Positions 1 through 8,007 of a DNA stretch of 64,000 bases are shown piece after piece. Made by a program: the position numbers and the translations under genes. The stretch is from the NCBI GenBank assembly GCA_938074205.1, contig CALJES010000002.1:186001-250000 (forward strand), written 5' to 3'. Source of the stretch: an uncultured bacterium (lineage in GTDB: Bacteria > Armatimonadota > UBA5829). The notes below the pieces were generated by a model. It was given only the letters and a program-made list of their open reading frames with translations, was not told the origin of the DNA and did no database searches. Each line of letters starts with the position of its first letter. Position 1 is the first letter of the stretch.

Positions 1-1
1 C

Positions 2-817
2 GGTACGTTCTACATAAATGGTATAGCAATATCTTATTCCACCGACGATACAGTGGCCGTTCTTAGGTCTGCGATCAATGCTGTTTCTAATGAAACTGGT
101 GTCGTTGCTATGCTGACTACCGCTGGAGTGATCGACTTCGTATCTAGGCAATATGGGCACGAGGCAAGTATAGCGATTACGAACGGCGGCGACATACTGG
201 ACGGCGTAGTTTCCGCGGCTGCAATTGGCCAGGACGCGGCTGCGCGAGTCCGGATAAACGGCATAGACATCTCGGATGCTTTGTGGACATCAGGTAATGG
301 TTTAATCCTGAAGGATTCTCTGGGTAACCAGATCGTCCTGACGGAAGTAGGCGGTACGGCAACTGGCGACCTTGGTGCGCAGTTTCAACTTGATGTTGGT
401 ACGTTAGTGTTCCAGGTCGGAGCATATGCAGGCCAGACAAGGGAGCTCAACATACCTTCGGTTTATGCTCACGATCTCGGTACCGACGCCATTCCTGGTG
501 AGAACGTCTCTACTATCGATTTGCTGACCGCGGAAGGGGCTCAAAATGCCATACTCATCCTGGATGCTGCTATACGGCAGATCTCTTCGGTGAGAGCTTC
601 TTTGGGAGCAATGCAAAAAAACGTGTTCGAATCGAGCATAAATTCACTGACCATTGCCAAAGAGAATATTGCAGCTTCGGAATCCACTATAAGGGATGCC
701 GACATGGCTTCAGAAGTGATGGAGCTGACCAGAAATCAGATTCTTGAGCAAGCCGGCGTAGCAATGCTTGCTCAGGCAAACATGACTCCGCAGACGCTAC
801 TGAAACTCTTGCAATAG
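2..817 (+). CDS. Flagellin, 5' end cut off by the window
   Basis: This is the C-terminal part of a flagellin, the filament subunit exported through the flagellar secretion system. The frame is open from base 2, so the start lies outside the window. It carries a Flagellin_IN-type stretch (FYINGIAISYSTDD...INAVSNETGVV) and the conserved C-terminal D0/D1 helices (SSINSLTIAKENIAASESTIRDAD, ending GVAMLAQANMTPQTLLKLLQ; the first string is at about 630-700). It is closely similar along its whole visible length to the complete flagellin that follows, so the two are tandem paralogues. A hairpin terminator follows 38 bases after the stop. Confidence 0.93.
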   Translation, partial: GTFYINGIAISYSTDDTVAVLRSAINAVSNETGVVAMLTTAGVIDFVSRQYGHEASIAITNGGDILDGVVSAAAIGQDAAARVRINGIDISDALWTSGNGLILKDSLGNQIVLTEVGGTATGDLGAQFQLDVGTLVFQVGAYAGQTRELNIPSVYAHDLGTDAIPGENVSTIDLLTAEGAQNAILILDAAIRQISSVRASLGAMQKNVFESSINSLTIAKENIAASESTIRDADMASEVMELTRNQILEQAGVAMLAQANMTPQTLLKLLQ

Positions 818-854
818 AGCTTATACTAACATCAGGCAAATCGCCCAGAACTGG

Positions 855-892
855 AAAGCCGGCGCAGTTTTTAAGTGCTGCACCGGCTTTTT
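855..892 (+). terminator. Rho-independent terminator of the first flagellin
   Basis: A 13-bp stem with one mismatch (AAAGCCGGCGCAG at 855-867 with CTGCACCGGCTTT at 878-890) and a 10-base loop runs into a short T-rich tail. It separates the first flagellin transcript from the next gene. Confidence 0.8.
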
Positions 893-1186
893 GTCGTTGT
901 GATTGGTCTTTCAACCTCTCTTTCTAGCATAAAAAGTTTGTGTAATTCTGCATTATTTTCAGGATGGTATGTGGAAAAACTGCAAGTGGAGGTGCATGCA
1001 AAGCCGACGCGGATCTACGCTCAGACCGGTTCTGGCACGCAGTGCTCAAGTATTGACGTCTGCACGTCGATACGTAATCTGGAACCGAGAGTGGCTCGCG
1101 GTGAGGACGGTTCTGGGTTGAGAAATTGATCCGCCAATGGCTTTGAAAATGACTCAAAACAGGCCACGGACTGGCCGGAAAACCTC
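893..1186 (+). other. Non-coding leader region of the second flagellin gene
   Basis: There is no convincing gene between the terminator and the flagellin SD. I looked for a flagellar sigma-28-type promoter and found no clear match. The region holds small inverted repeats, for example GACGT-CTGC-ACGTC near 1054-1067 and GGCC-N7-GGCC near 1162-1176, which may fold in a leader RNA. A very strong SD, AAGGAGG at 1187-1193, lies 7 bases before the ATG. Confidence 0.4.
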
Positions 1187-1200
1187 AAGGAGGAATCGAA

Positions 1201-2613
1201 ATGAGTCTGAGGATCAATCTCAATTCCGCTAGCCTGACAGCACATAGAACACTGTCGGCAACGGACGCCGCGTTGGGCAAGAGCATTGAGCGCTTGTCCT
1301 CGGGCTTCCGGATCAACTCAGCAGGTGACGATCCTGCGGGGTTGGTCATCTCCGAAAAATTGCGTGCGCAGATAAGCGGCTTGGGACAGGCAATTCGCAA
1401 CGCTGGTGACGCGGTTAACATGGTAAAGACAGCAGAAGGAGCTCTGAACGAAGTTCACAGACTGCTCCGCTCGATGAGAGATCTAGCCGTTCATGCAGCA
1501 AACACTGGTGCAACTGACGCTGCTTCGGTTGCGGCCGACCAAGCCCAGATTGCCAACGCCATCCAGTCTCTGAACAAGATAGCTGCGGAGACGATGTTCG
1601 GTCAGAAGACGTTGCTGGACGGGTCCGCAGGAATCAAAGCAACGGTAATCGGCGACAAGGTTGTCTCAGCCGACTTTTCCTATGCAACCGGTTTGACAAA
1701 CGGTGCGCAGATATCGATCAATGTCACGTCGGCAGCAACTAAGGGAGTTGTGTATTCGAAAAACTTCGGTAACGAGAACAGCACAGTTGGCGCAGCTGGA
1801 ACGTTCTACATAAATGGCGTGGCCATTTCTTACTCTACTAACGACACCGTGACGCAGCTTAGAGCCGCAATCAACGCCGTTAGCAATCAGACCGGCGTGG
1901 TCGCCGCTCAAACAACAGCCGGCATAATTGACTTCAGGACGGTCAGATACGGTCACTCAGCCACTGTGGCAATATCCAGTGCCGGCGACATTCTTAACGG
2001 TGTTGTGTCGGCTGCAGCTGTCGGTACTGACGCGGCAGCTCAGGTCACGGTTGGCGGCACTGCGGTTTCCGATGCGCTGTGGACCTCTGGCGACGGCTTA
2101 GTCCTCAAAGATTCTTTGGGGAACCAAATAGTGTTGACTGAAGCAGGTGGTACAGTCACCGGTAACAAGGGCGCGCAGTTCCAAGTATCTGTGGGTACGC
2201 TGATATTCCAGGTGGGAGCATACTCTGGACAAACTAGAGAGCTCAACATTCCGGACGTCCACGCTTACAATCTTGGAACTGCTAGCTATGCGGGCGAGTC
2301 TGTTGCAACAATCGACGTTACGACCGCCGAGGGTGCACAGAAAGCCATAGATATCTTGGACGAAGCTATCTCCACCATATCCACTATCAGAGCGAATCTG
2401 GGCGCTACTCAGAAGAACGTCCTCGAGTCAAGCATCAACAGCTTGACAATCGCAAAGGAAAACATTGCAGCTTCTGAGTCAACGATTCGCGACACGGATA
2501 TGGCTGCAGAGATGGTGGAGTTTATGAAGTATCAGATACTGCAGCAGGCTGGCGTGGCAATGTTGGCTCAAGCGAACCAGACGCCGCAAGCATTGCTGGC
2601 ATTGCTTAGATAA
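1201..2613 (+). CDS. Flagellin
   Basis: A full-length filament subunit of 470 residues, with conserved D0/D1 domains at both ends. The N-terminal part (1-140) has INLNSASLTAHRTLSATD and IERLSSGFRINSAGDDPAGLVISEKLR motifs; the C-terminal part (about 390-470) ends GVAMLAQANQTPQALLALLR. The middle is longer than in minimal flagellins and contains a Flagellin_IN-like segment near 198-240 (FYINGVAISYSTNDTV...NQTGVV). ATG 1201 is fixed by the AAGGAGG SD 7 bases upstream. It is a tandem paralogue of the preceding partial gene and is followed by fliD and fliS. Two flagellins suggest a mixed filament or antigenic alternatives. Confidence 0.97.
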   Translation: MSLRINLNSASLTAHRTLSATDAALGKSIERLSSGFRINSAGDDPAGLVISEKLRAQISGLGQAIRNAGDAVNMVKTAEGALNEVHRLLRSMRDLAVHAANTGATDAASVAADQAQIANAIQSLNKIAAETMFGQKTLLDGSAGIKATVIGDKVVSADFSYATGLTNGAQISINVTSAATKGVVYSKNFGNENSTVGAAGTFYINGVAISYSTNDTVTQLRAAINAVSNQTGVVAAQTTAGIIDFRTVRYGHSATVAISSAGDILNGVVSAAAVGTDAAAQVTVGGTAVSDALWTSGDGLVLKDSLGNQIVLTEAGGTVTGNKGAQFQVSVGTLIFQVGAYSGQTRELNIPDVHAYNLGTASYAGESVATIDVTTAEGAQKAIDILDEAISTISTIRANLGATQKNVLESSINSLTIAKENIAASESTIRDTDMAAEMVEFMKYQILQQAGVAMLAQANQTPQALLALLR

Positions 2614-2624
2614 AGCAGGCTTTA

Positions 2625-2654
2625 ACCCCCAGGGCAGGAATCTGCCCTGGGGGT
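2625..2654 (+). terminator. Hairpin after the flagellin gene
   Basis: A perfect 13-bp stem (ACCCCCAGGGCAG at 2625-2637 with its complement at 2642-2654) has a 4-base loop and starts 11 bases after the stop. There is no T-run behind it, so it may act as an attenuator or an RNA-stabilising 3' end as much as a terminator, giving more flagellin than FliD message. Confidence 0.65.
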
Positions 2655-2747
2655 GCCCATCTTGGATCAAGGTGTTCTGAGCGCAGTCAATAGGTAGCAG
2701 GTTTTGGCTTGGCTGCGCTCAGAACCGCAGATAGCGGGAGGAACGGT

Positions 2748-4745
2748 ATGTCTGGCACAATGTCCGTTAGCGGTCTAATTTCCGGGCTCAAAACCGACGA
2801 GATAGTTGCCAAGATAATGGAATACGCGGCTAGGCCTAAAACAAGGTTGCAAGCCCAGAAGGCGGAAATGCAAACGAGATTAGCCGCGTGGCAGGACATT
2901 AATACGCGACTTCTCGCGCTCAAGGTCAAGTCCGAATCCATTGCTGACCTAGCCGATTTTCAAGTTATGAAGGTTAGTACCAGCGACTCAAATGTGATGA
3001 CCGCAACGGCTGCTGCCAACGCATCGCCAGGCGTTTACTACATAAAAGTTGTTTCAAAAGCTCAAAATCATCAAGTATCATCACAAACTGGTGCCTACAC
3101 CAGTCTGAACGCTATTGTCGGAACAGGCGTAGTACGCATAGCCTTAGCAAACGGTAATAGCTTTGAGGTCGTTGTTGATTCTGCTAACAATACCCTTTCC
3201 GGTTTGGCGAGCCTTATTAACAAGGCTGACAAGGGAGTGAAGGCTACTATCATAAATGCGGGTACTGCATCGTCTCCAGATTACCGCTTGATACTTACAA
3301 GCGCTGAAGCTGGAACGGATAACCAGATAACTTTGGTCGACACGAGTGGCCTGGAAGGAGGTACTGCGCCAGTTTTTGACTTGGAAAACCCGCTGCAGGC
3401 AGCGAGTTCAGCTGTACTAGAAATGGGGGAAGGTAGCGGGAAAATAACTGTCGTTAAGAACAGCAACGTTGTAACGGATCTGATCCCCGGTGTCACCCTG
3501 AATATACTGGCAGCCAATTCTTCCAATGGTGTCAGGCTGGAAGTGTCTGCAGACACTGCTTCGATCCAAAAGGCAATAGAAAGCTTCGTCGAACAATACA
3601 ATGACGTAGCTAAGGTAATTGGCAGCCATTTCGATTTTGATGCAAACACGGGCGAGACGCCACCGCTTTTTGGAGACTTTCGTCTGCAGGCTGTTCAAGC
3701 CGACATGATCAGTACGTTGACTGGTCAGGTTAAAGGGCTAACTTCGAGCATCAACGCTCTCGCTACCATCGGTATTACTCAGGATACTACCGGTCAGCTT
3801 GTGATCGATTATTCCACGCTGGATTCAGCTCTTCAGAACAATCTTCCACAGGTCGCACGCGTTTTTGGGGCCGGAATCGAGTCCTCGAGTGTGCACATAA
3901 CATTTCTGGCCTCGACGACCGATACCAAGCCCTCAGGCAATGTAGGATGGCAGGTCCAAGTTACTCAACCAGCACGCCGTGCACAGGTTACGGCTGGCGC
4001 GGCGATGTCCGAACCACTGACTGCTGACGAAACGCTGTACGTGAATGGAAAGTCCGTAAAGTTGACAGCTGGAATGACCATTGAAGAGGTCGTAGCAACT
4101 ATAAACAGCTATTCAAACCAGACAGGCGTTGTTGCTCTCAAGACTGGACCTGATGGCTCTGGTTCTGGAAACTACCTCACGTTCCGCCACTTGCAGTACG
4201 GCTCTGCGTATAAGGTTACGGTTGTGAGCAGCCGTTCACTGTCAGGAGGAGGAACCACCGGTGTCGGCAATGTTCTGGTTTCGTCTGATGAGCCCGCGGG
4301 AGAAAGCGGCCAGGGACAAGGGCTCTCCGGTTTAGATGTGGCCGGCACTATTAACGGCGAGACGGCGGTAGGTCGTGGCCAAATTCTAACCTTGCGAAGC
4401 AGTAATAGCGGAAATCCTGCAAACGGATTATCGCTTCTTGTGACAAGCACGGAGCCGCTCAGCGGAGAAAGGGTTATATTTACAAAGGGTGTGGGTTCTG
4501 CTCTGAGAGAATTGCTGGACGTAATGACTTCATCATCAGGATCTGTTTCCCAGGCTCAGAACTCGTTGAACGATACTATCTCTAAGATAGATAAGGAGAT
4601 TGCCGACTGGAATACTCGACTATCAGAACAGGAGGCGAGACTTTACGAGCAGTTCAACAAGTTGGAGGTGCAGCTGTCGAAGCTACAGCAACAGGGCAAT
4701 TATATCTCGGCACAACTGGCGGCGCTCACCGGTGGAAAGAAGTAG
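2748..4745 (+). CDS. fliD: Flagellar filament cap protein FliD
   Basis: FliD (HAP2) caps the growing filament and helps flagellin fold into place. The 665-residue product has the FliD N-terminal signature (VSGLISGLKTDEIVAKIMEYAARPKTRLQ), a Flagellin_IN-like segment in the second half (LYVNGKSVKLTAGMTIEEVV...SNQTGVV) and a C-terminal coiled-coil region (DTISKIDKEIADWNTRLSEQ and on) ending near ISAQLAALTGGKK. ATG 2748 is chosen because GGGAGG at 2736-2741 lies 6 bases upstream; an in-frame TTG at 2709 has no SD. It lies between flagellin and fliS, the usual order in many flagellated bacteria. The Flagellin_IN segment resembles that of the neighbouring flagellins. Confidence 0.95.
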   Translation: MSGTMSVSGLISGLKTDEIVAKIMEYAARPKTRLQAQKAEMQTRLAAWQDINTRLLALKVKSESIADLADFQVMKVSTSDSNVMTATAAANASPGVYYIKVVSKAQNHQVSSQTGAYTSLNAIVGTGVVRIALANGNSFEVVVDSANNTLSGLASLINKADKGVKATIINAGTASSPDYRLILTSAEAGTDNQITLVDTSGLEGGTAPVFDLENPLQAASSAVLEMGEGSGKITVVKNSNVVTDLIPGVTLNILAANSSNGVRLEVSADTASIQKAIESFVEQYNDVAKVIGSHFDFDANTGETPPLFGDFRLQAVQADMISTLTGQVKGLTSSINALATIGITQDTTGQLVIDYSTLDSALQNNLPQVARVFGAGIESSSVHITFLASTTDTKPSGNVGWQVQVTQPARRAQVTAGAAMSEPLTADETLYVNGKSVKLTAGMTIEEVVATINSYSNQTGVVALKTGPDGSGSGNYLTFRHLQYGSAYKVTVVSSRSLSGGGTTGVGNVLVSSDEPAGESGQGQGLSGLDVAGTINGETAVGRGQILTLRSSNSGNPANGLSLLVTSTEPLSGERVIFTKGVGSALRELLDVMTSSSGSVSQAQNSLNDTISKIDKEIADWNTRLSEQEARLYEQFNKLEVQLSKLQQQGNYISAQLAALTGGKK

Positions 4746-4839
4746 AATGTTCGATTTTCTGAGTAGTTGTCGGGAGTACAACTCGGCTTTTCCTTCTTGA
4801 TACACAGGATTCGCATTGTTTAGAGGTAGGTTCCTATAA

Positions 4840-5274
4840 ATGGTACTGGACGGATATTCACAATATCAGCACAACCAGCTCCTTACTGCTTCGCCTGCGA
4901 AATTGCTCTTGGCGGCTTACGATGGCGCCATCAGGTTCTGTAGAATCGCCGCCGAAAAAATGCAAGAGGGGAAACTGGATGAGCAAAGCGTGAACATAAA
5001 CAAGGCTATGGCTATCGTCTGTGAGCTCTTGTCAACTCTACGCGAGGACGTGCATCCGCAGTTAGTCTCGCGATTGAAGATGCTTTATACCTATGTGATC
5101 GAGAAACTCGCCCACGCAAATCTTAACCAAGACGAGGGTTCTCTTCAGGAGGCACTTAGAGTACTGACTTCCTTGCGTGAAACGTGGGCGAAGGCAGATG
5201 AGATATTGCAACAGCAAGCAAGTCAAAGTGGAGCCGTCGCGAATTCTGCAGCAGGCGAGGAGATGGCTGCTTGA
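4840..5274 (+). CDS. fliS: Flagellin export chaperone FliS
   Basis: FliS binds the C-terminal helix of flagellin in the cytoplasm and keeps it unpolymerised until export. The 144-residue helical protein has the typical YSQYQHNQLLTASPAKLLLAAYDGAIRF start and the later SLREDVHPQLVSRLKMLYTYV region of the family. It follows fliD by 94 bases. Its TGA stop overlaps the TTG start of the next gene (TTGA), so the two are probably translationally coupled. Confidence 0.94.
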   Translation: MVLDGYSQYQHNQLLTASPAKLLLAAYDGAIRFCRIAAEKMQEGKLDEQSVNINKAMAIVCELLSTLREDVHPQLVSRLKMLYTYVIEKLAHANLNQDEGSLQEALRVLTSLRETWAKADEILQQQASQSGAVANSAAGEEMAA

Positions 5275-5756
5275 AAGGTAAGCTGTTCTTTGCCGGTATG
5301 GATAGTAATGTAGACTCTCTAGTCTGTTGGCTTGAATTGCTCCAGGAGCAAAAAGAGGCCATTCTTCGCTTGCTGGCGACAACTTCAGCTATTAGGGACT
5401 CGCTGGAGGCCGGCGAGGATGTGTCGGAGCTTTTGGAGAGACGTGATGTGGAGTGTAGGATTCTGAAACGAGCGTTGGAAAAAGGCACCATTGCTCCATA
5501 CGAGTTGACAAATCAGACAGATAACGAATCCTCGAAACAGATCACTGAGCGCATCTATTCTTTGCAGGATGAGATTACTAGACTAGGCGAGGAGCTCTTA
5601 CTTGCTCAATCTGAGTGCGAGACTATTATGAGAAACCGTTTACAGATCCTCGCTGGTGCTCTAAGAGAATCTGCTCAACGTCGTTTAGTAGAGTACGCTT
5701 ACGGACCCGCGTGCAACGGCACAGACAGCCCGGTCTTTATCGATAGGCAGCAGTAG
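5271..5756 (+). CDS. FliT/FlgN-like flagellar chaperone, putative
   Basis: A 161-residue, almost entirely helical and highly charged protein with no signal peptide or membrane segment. Primary sequence does not identify it firmly, but its position directly after fliS, its size and its coiled-coil character (LLEQ/LEERRDVECRILKRALEKG-type heptads; second helix around residues 85-130) fit a FliT/FlgN-type export chaperone for FliD or hook-associated proteins. TTG 5271 is preferred: it overlaps the fliS stop by 4 bases and has GAGGAG about 8 bases upstream, while the internal ATG 5298 has no SD. Confidence 0.6.
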   Translation: MKGKLFFAGMDSNVDSLVCWLELLQEQKEAILRLLATTSAIRDSLEAGEDVSELLERRDVECRILKRALEKGTIAPYELTNQTDNESSKQITERIYSLQDEITRLGEELLLAQSECETIMRNRLQILAGALRESAQRRLVEYAYGPACNGTDSPVFIDRQQ

Positions 5757-5767
5757 AAAATTCAAAG

Positions 5768-6913
5768 ATGTGTTCTATATTCTCCTCGCTCCTTCAATAT
5801 AGTAGCACCCTTGCCGTTACCATTTTGTTTTGTTTGCTCTGCAGTGTAGCCTCAGCAAGTTCGTTTGAAATGGTGATGTCTCGATGCAACTCACTTGCCG
5901 CGCTATCCTGCATTCGTCCGATTTCGTCCGGGAAGTCCTTCGAGGGACGTCCTATCCCAGCTTACTTGATCACTGATTTCGACAGATTTCATCTCAGCAA
6001 GGTCAGGATTTTAGTCCTGGCTGGACAACACGGAAGTGAACCAAACCCTGTCTGGTCCGCGGTATCACTTATGAGAAAACTGGCTTCGGGAAACAATCGC
6101 AATCTGCTTAGGCGATGTCTTTTTGTGGTTGTTCCTGTCGCAAATCCTGATGGATTTGAGCGACGAAGCCGGGAAAACGCACAGGGTTTGGATATAAATC
6201 GCGATTGGAAGAATTTCAGAACGCTCGAGGCGAGATTTGTGGACAGCTTAATCGAAAAATGGAAACCGCACATTTTGATCGATTTGCACGAGTGGACAGC
6301 AGTAGATAGTTCTAACGCCAATGAGATAGAGTTGCCGTGGATTACTACTCCCAGTCGCAGGTGGCTTGTCCAGGATTTCGTGCGACCTGTTGCCTCTCAG
6401 CTTGGCATTTCAGTAGCGCAAAGTAGCGAAAGTAGCAATTTGGCCTTATTCCATCGTCACTACACCACAAGAGGGTTTACGGCATTCTTGGTAGAAACGC
6501 GAGCTGGTGTAGATCCTGCTAAAAAGCGGCGCCTCTACGAAGACCTGATCCTAGCTGTCGCGCACAGGGCCTCTTACTCGGATTGCATCACCGATATTTC
6601 TCCCTCCGCAAGAGGGTTTTACATATCAACCGTCCGCTCATATCTGCAGCCGCCCGTTACAGAATCCGACGATGGTTGGACTGGGCAATTGCTTCTACTT
6701 ATCGGTGCGGTGTTTTGCATTCTGGTATACGCTGCGAGATGGTCTGAAGGCGACACTTCGCCCTCGCCTGAGCGGAACGTACTGCTAGTAATGAGTTTGA
6801 TCCGCTGCAACCCCCGCAAAGGGCGAACTAGCAGCTATTCAACGATTGTACATCTTATCCTCGAGTACCGGCGCCACAGCTGCGTCTACATCGATCACCT
6901 AAGTGCCAGGTGA
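5768..6913 (+). CDS. Membrane-anchored M14-family zinc carboxypeptidase
   Basis: A predicted exported metallopeptidase of 381 residues. An N-terminal hydrophobic signal (about 10-32) precedes an M14 fold with zinc ligands H88 and E91 (GQHGSEP) and H174 (DLHEW), the NPDG and DINRDW motifs near 126-147, and a likely catalytic E243 (LVETRAG). A hydrophobic helix near 310-327 (LLLLIGAVFCILVYAARW) could anchor it outside the membrane. M14 enzymes of this kind trim C-terminal residues or cell-wall peptides; the substrate is unknown. It starts 11 bases after the chaperone gene with no clear SD. The last about 55 residues look unlike a conserved domain and overlap a protein-like antisense frame (see findings). 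Confidence 0.78.
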   Translation: MCSIFSSLLQYSSTLAVTILFCLLCSVASASSFEMVMSRCNSLAALSCIRPISSGKSFEGRPIPAYLITDFDRFHLSKVRILVLAGQHGSEPNPVWSAVSLMRKLASGNNRNLLRRCLFVVVPVANPDGFERRSRENAQGLDINRDWKNFRTLEARFVDSLIEKWKPHILIDLHEWTAVDSSNANEIELPWITTPSRRWLVQDFVRPVASQLGISVAQSSESSNLALFHRHYTTRGFTAFLVETRAGVDPAKKRRLYEDLILAVAHRASYSDCITDISPSARGFYISTVRSYLQPPVTESDDGWTGQLLLLIGAVFCILVYAARWSEGDTSPSPERNVLLVMSLIRCNPRKGRTSSYSTIVHLILEYRRHSCVYIDHLSAR

Positions 6914-6937
6914 TGTGGGTTCTACCGCATACTTTTT
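6913..6937 (+). terminator. Weak terminator after the peptidase gene
   Basis: ATGTGG (6913-6918) can pair with CCGCAT (6925-6930), including one G-U pair, and is followed by ACTTTTT. The stem is short, so this is a tentative end of the flagellar-peptidase transcript. Confidence 0.35.
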
Positions 6938-7012
6938 CAGCCTCCCAGTATGAACCGTAACATTGCTCGGCTGTTTTCCAGAGTTGTAGACTTCGATTTC
7001 TTTGGGGTTGTA

Positions 7013-7041
7013 TTGTTGATGTTCTGCAGTTTCTGTATAAT
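7013..7041 (+). promoter_or_regulatory. Sigma-70-type promoter of hemC
   Basis: TTGTTG at 7013-7018, a 17-base spacer and a perfect TATAAT at 7036-7041. The expected transcription start (about 7048) is only some 5 bases before the hemC ATG, and no SD is present, so hemC is probably translated from a nearly leaderless mRNA. Confidence 0.75.
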
Positions 7042-7052
7042 GAACTCTAAGA

Positions 7053-8000
7053 ATGCGTGAACTGGTTGTAGGTTCCAGAGGAAGCTTGTTAGCGCTTGCT
7101 CAAACGAGAGAAGTAATTGAGCAATTGAGAAGTCGAGTCCCCAATGTCCGTGTTCGAACAGAGATCATTCAAACAGCTGCTGATAGAGATAAACATACGG
7201 CTTTGACTGAATTTGGTCGGACCGGTGTTTTCGTCAAGGAGATCGAGCAGGCTTTATTGGTGGGCAAAATCGACTTCGCAGTACATAGCGCGAAGGACGT
7301 GCCGTCCGAAATGGACCCCAAGCTTTGCATTGCAGCTTATCCTGCCAGAAGCAATCCGGCAGACGTGTTGGTTTCCAAAGTTGGTCCTTTACTCAATGCT
7401 CCAACTGGAGCTAGGATCGGCACCAGCAGTATTCGGCGGCGAGCTCAACTGCTGGCTCTTAGAGCAGACTTAACTCCCGTTAATGTGCGAGGAAATCTTG
7501 ATACACGCCTGGCTAAACTCCAAAGAGGCGACTGCGATGCCGTAGTCCTAGCGTATGCAGGGTTAGCCCGCCTGGGATTGAAAGATCTGGTAACTGAAGA
7601 GTTCGATCCAAACACTTGGCTTCCGGCTGCTGGTCAGGGAGCTCTTGCTGTACAGTGTAGAGCAGACGATGAAATTCGGGAGATCATCGCACAGATAGAT
7701 GACTGGACGACCAGGACCTGCGTAACTGCCGAGCGTGCCTTTGTCAGAAGTCTGCGCTCCGGCTGCCTTGCTCCGGTAGGGGTGTTAGCGACTATCGTTG
7801 ACGGTATGCTGAGACTTAGCGGTATGGTGGCTGCGCCAGATGGTTCAGCGGTAGTGCGATATTCTGAGTTTGGAGATTGTGATGAACCGGAATCGGTAGG
7901 AATTCGCTTAGCTGATCGCTTTTGGGATTCGCTGGCGCGAGAATTTCTCCCATGCAGGCCGGATAATTACAAGGGCGAGAACGACACGGTCGAGGACTAG
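7053..8000 (+). CDS. hemC: Hydroxymethylbilane synthase (porphobilinogen deaminase)
   Basis: HemC joins four porphobilinogen molecules into hydroxymethylbilane in the tetrapyrrole (haem, corrin) pathway in the cytoplasm. The 315-residue protein has the family start (ELVVGSRGSLLALAQTREV), catalytic D82 in HSAKDVPS, GTSSIRRRAQL, NVRGNLDTRLAKL, and the dipyrromethane-cofactor cysteine C238 in RSGCLAPVGV. ATG 7053 follows the promoter almost directly. nadB follows 7 bases after the stop, probably in one transcript. No other haem gene is adjacent. Confidence 0.97.
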   Translation: MRELVVGSRGSLLALAQTREVIEQLRSRVPNVRVRTEIIQTAADRDKHTALTEFGRTGVFVKEIEQALLVGKIDFAVHSAKDVPSEMDPKLCIAAYPARSNPADVLVSKVGPLLNAPTGARIGTSSIRRRAQLLALRADLTPVNVRGNLDTRLAKLQRGDCDAVVLAYAGLARLGLKDLVTEEFDPNTWLPAAGQGALAVQCRADDEIREIIAQIDDWTTRTCVTAERAFVRSLRSGCLAPVGVLATIVDGMLRLSGMVAAPDGSAVVRYSEFGDCDEPESVGIRLADRFWDSLAREFLPCRPDNYKGENDTVED

Positions 8001-8007
8001 TCTAAAA

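Noticed and set aside
818-1200. Short overlapping frames on both strands in the flagellin leader
   Set aside because: None has an SD, conserved motif or coding-like composition; the region reads as untranslated leader.
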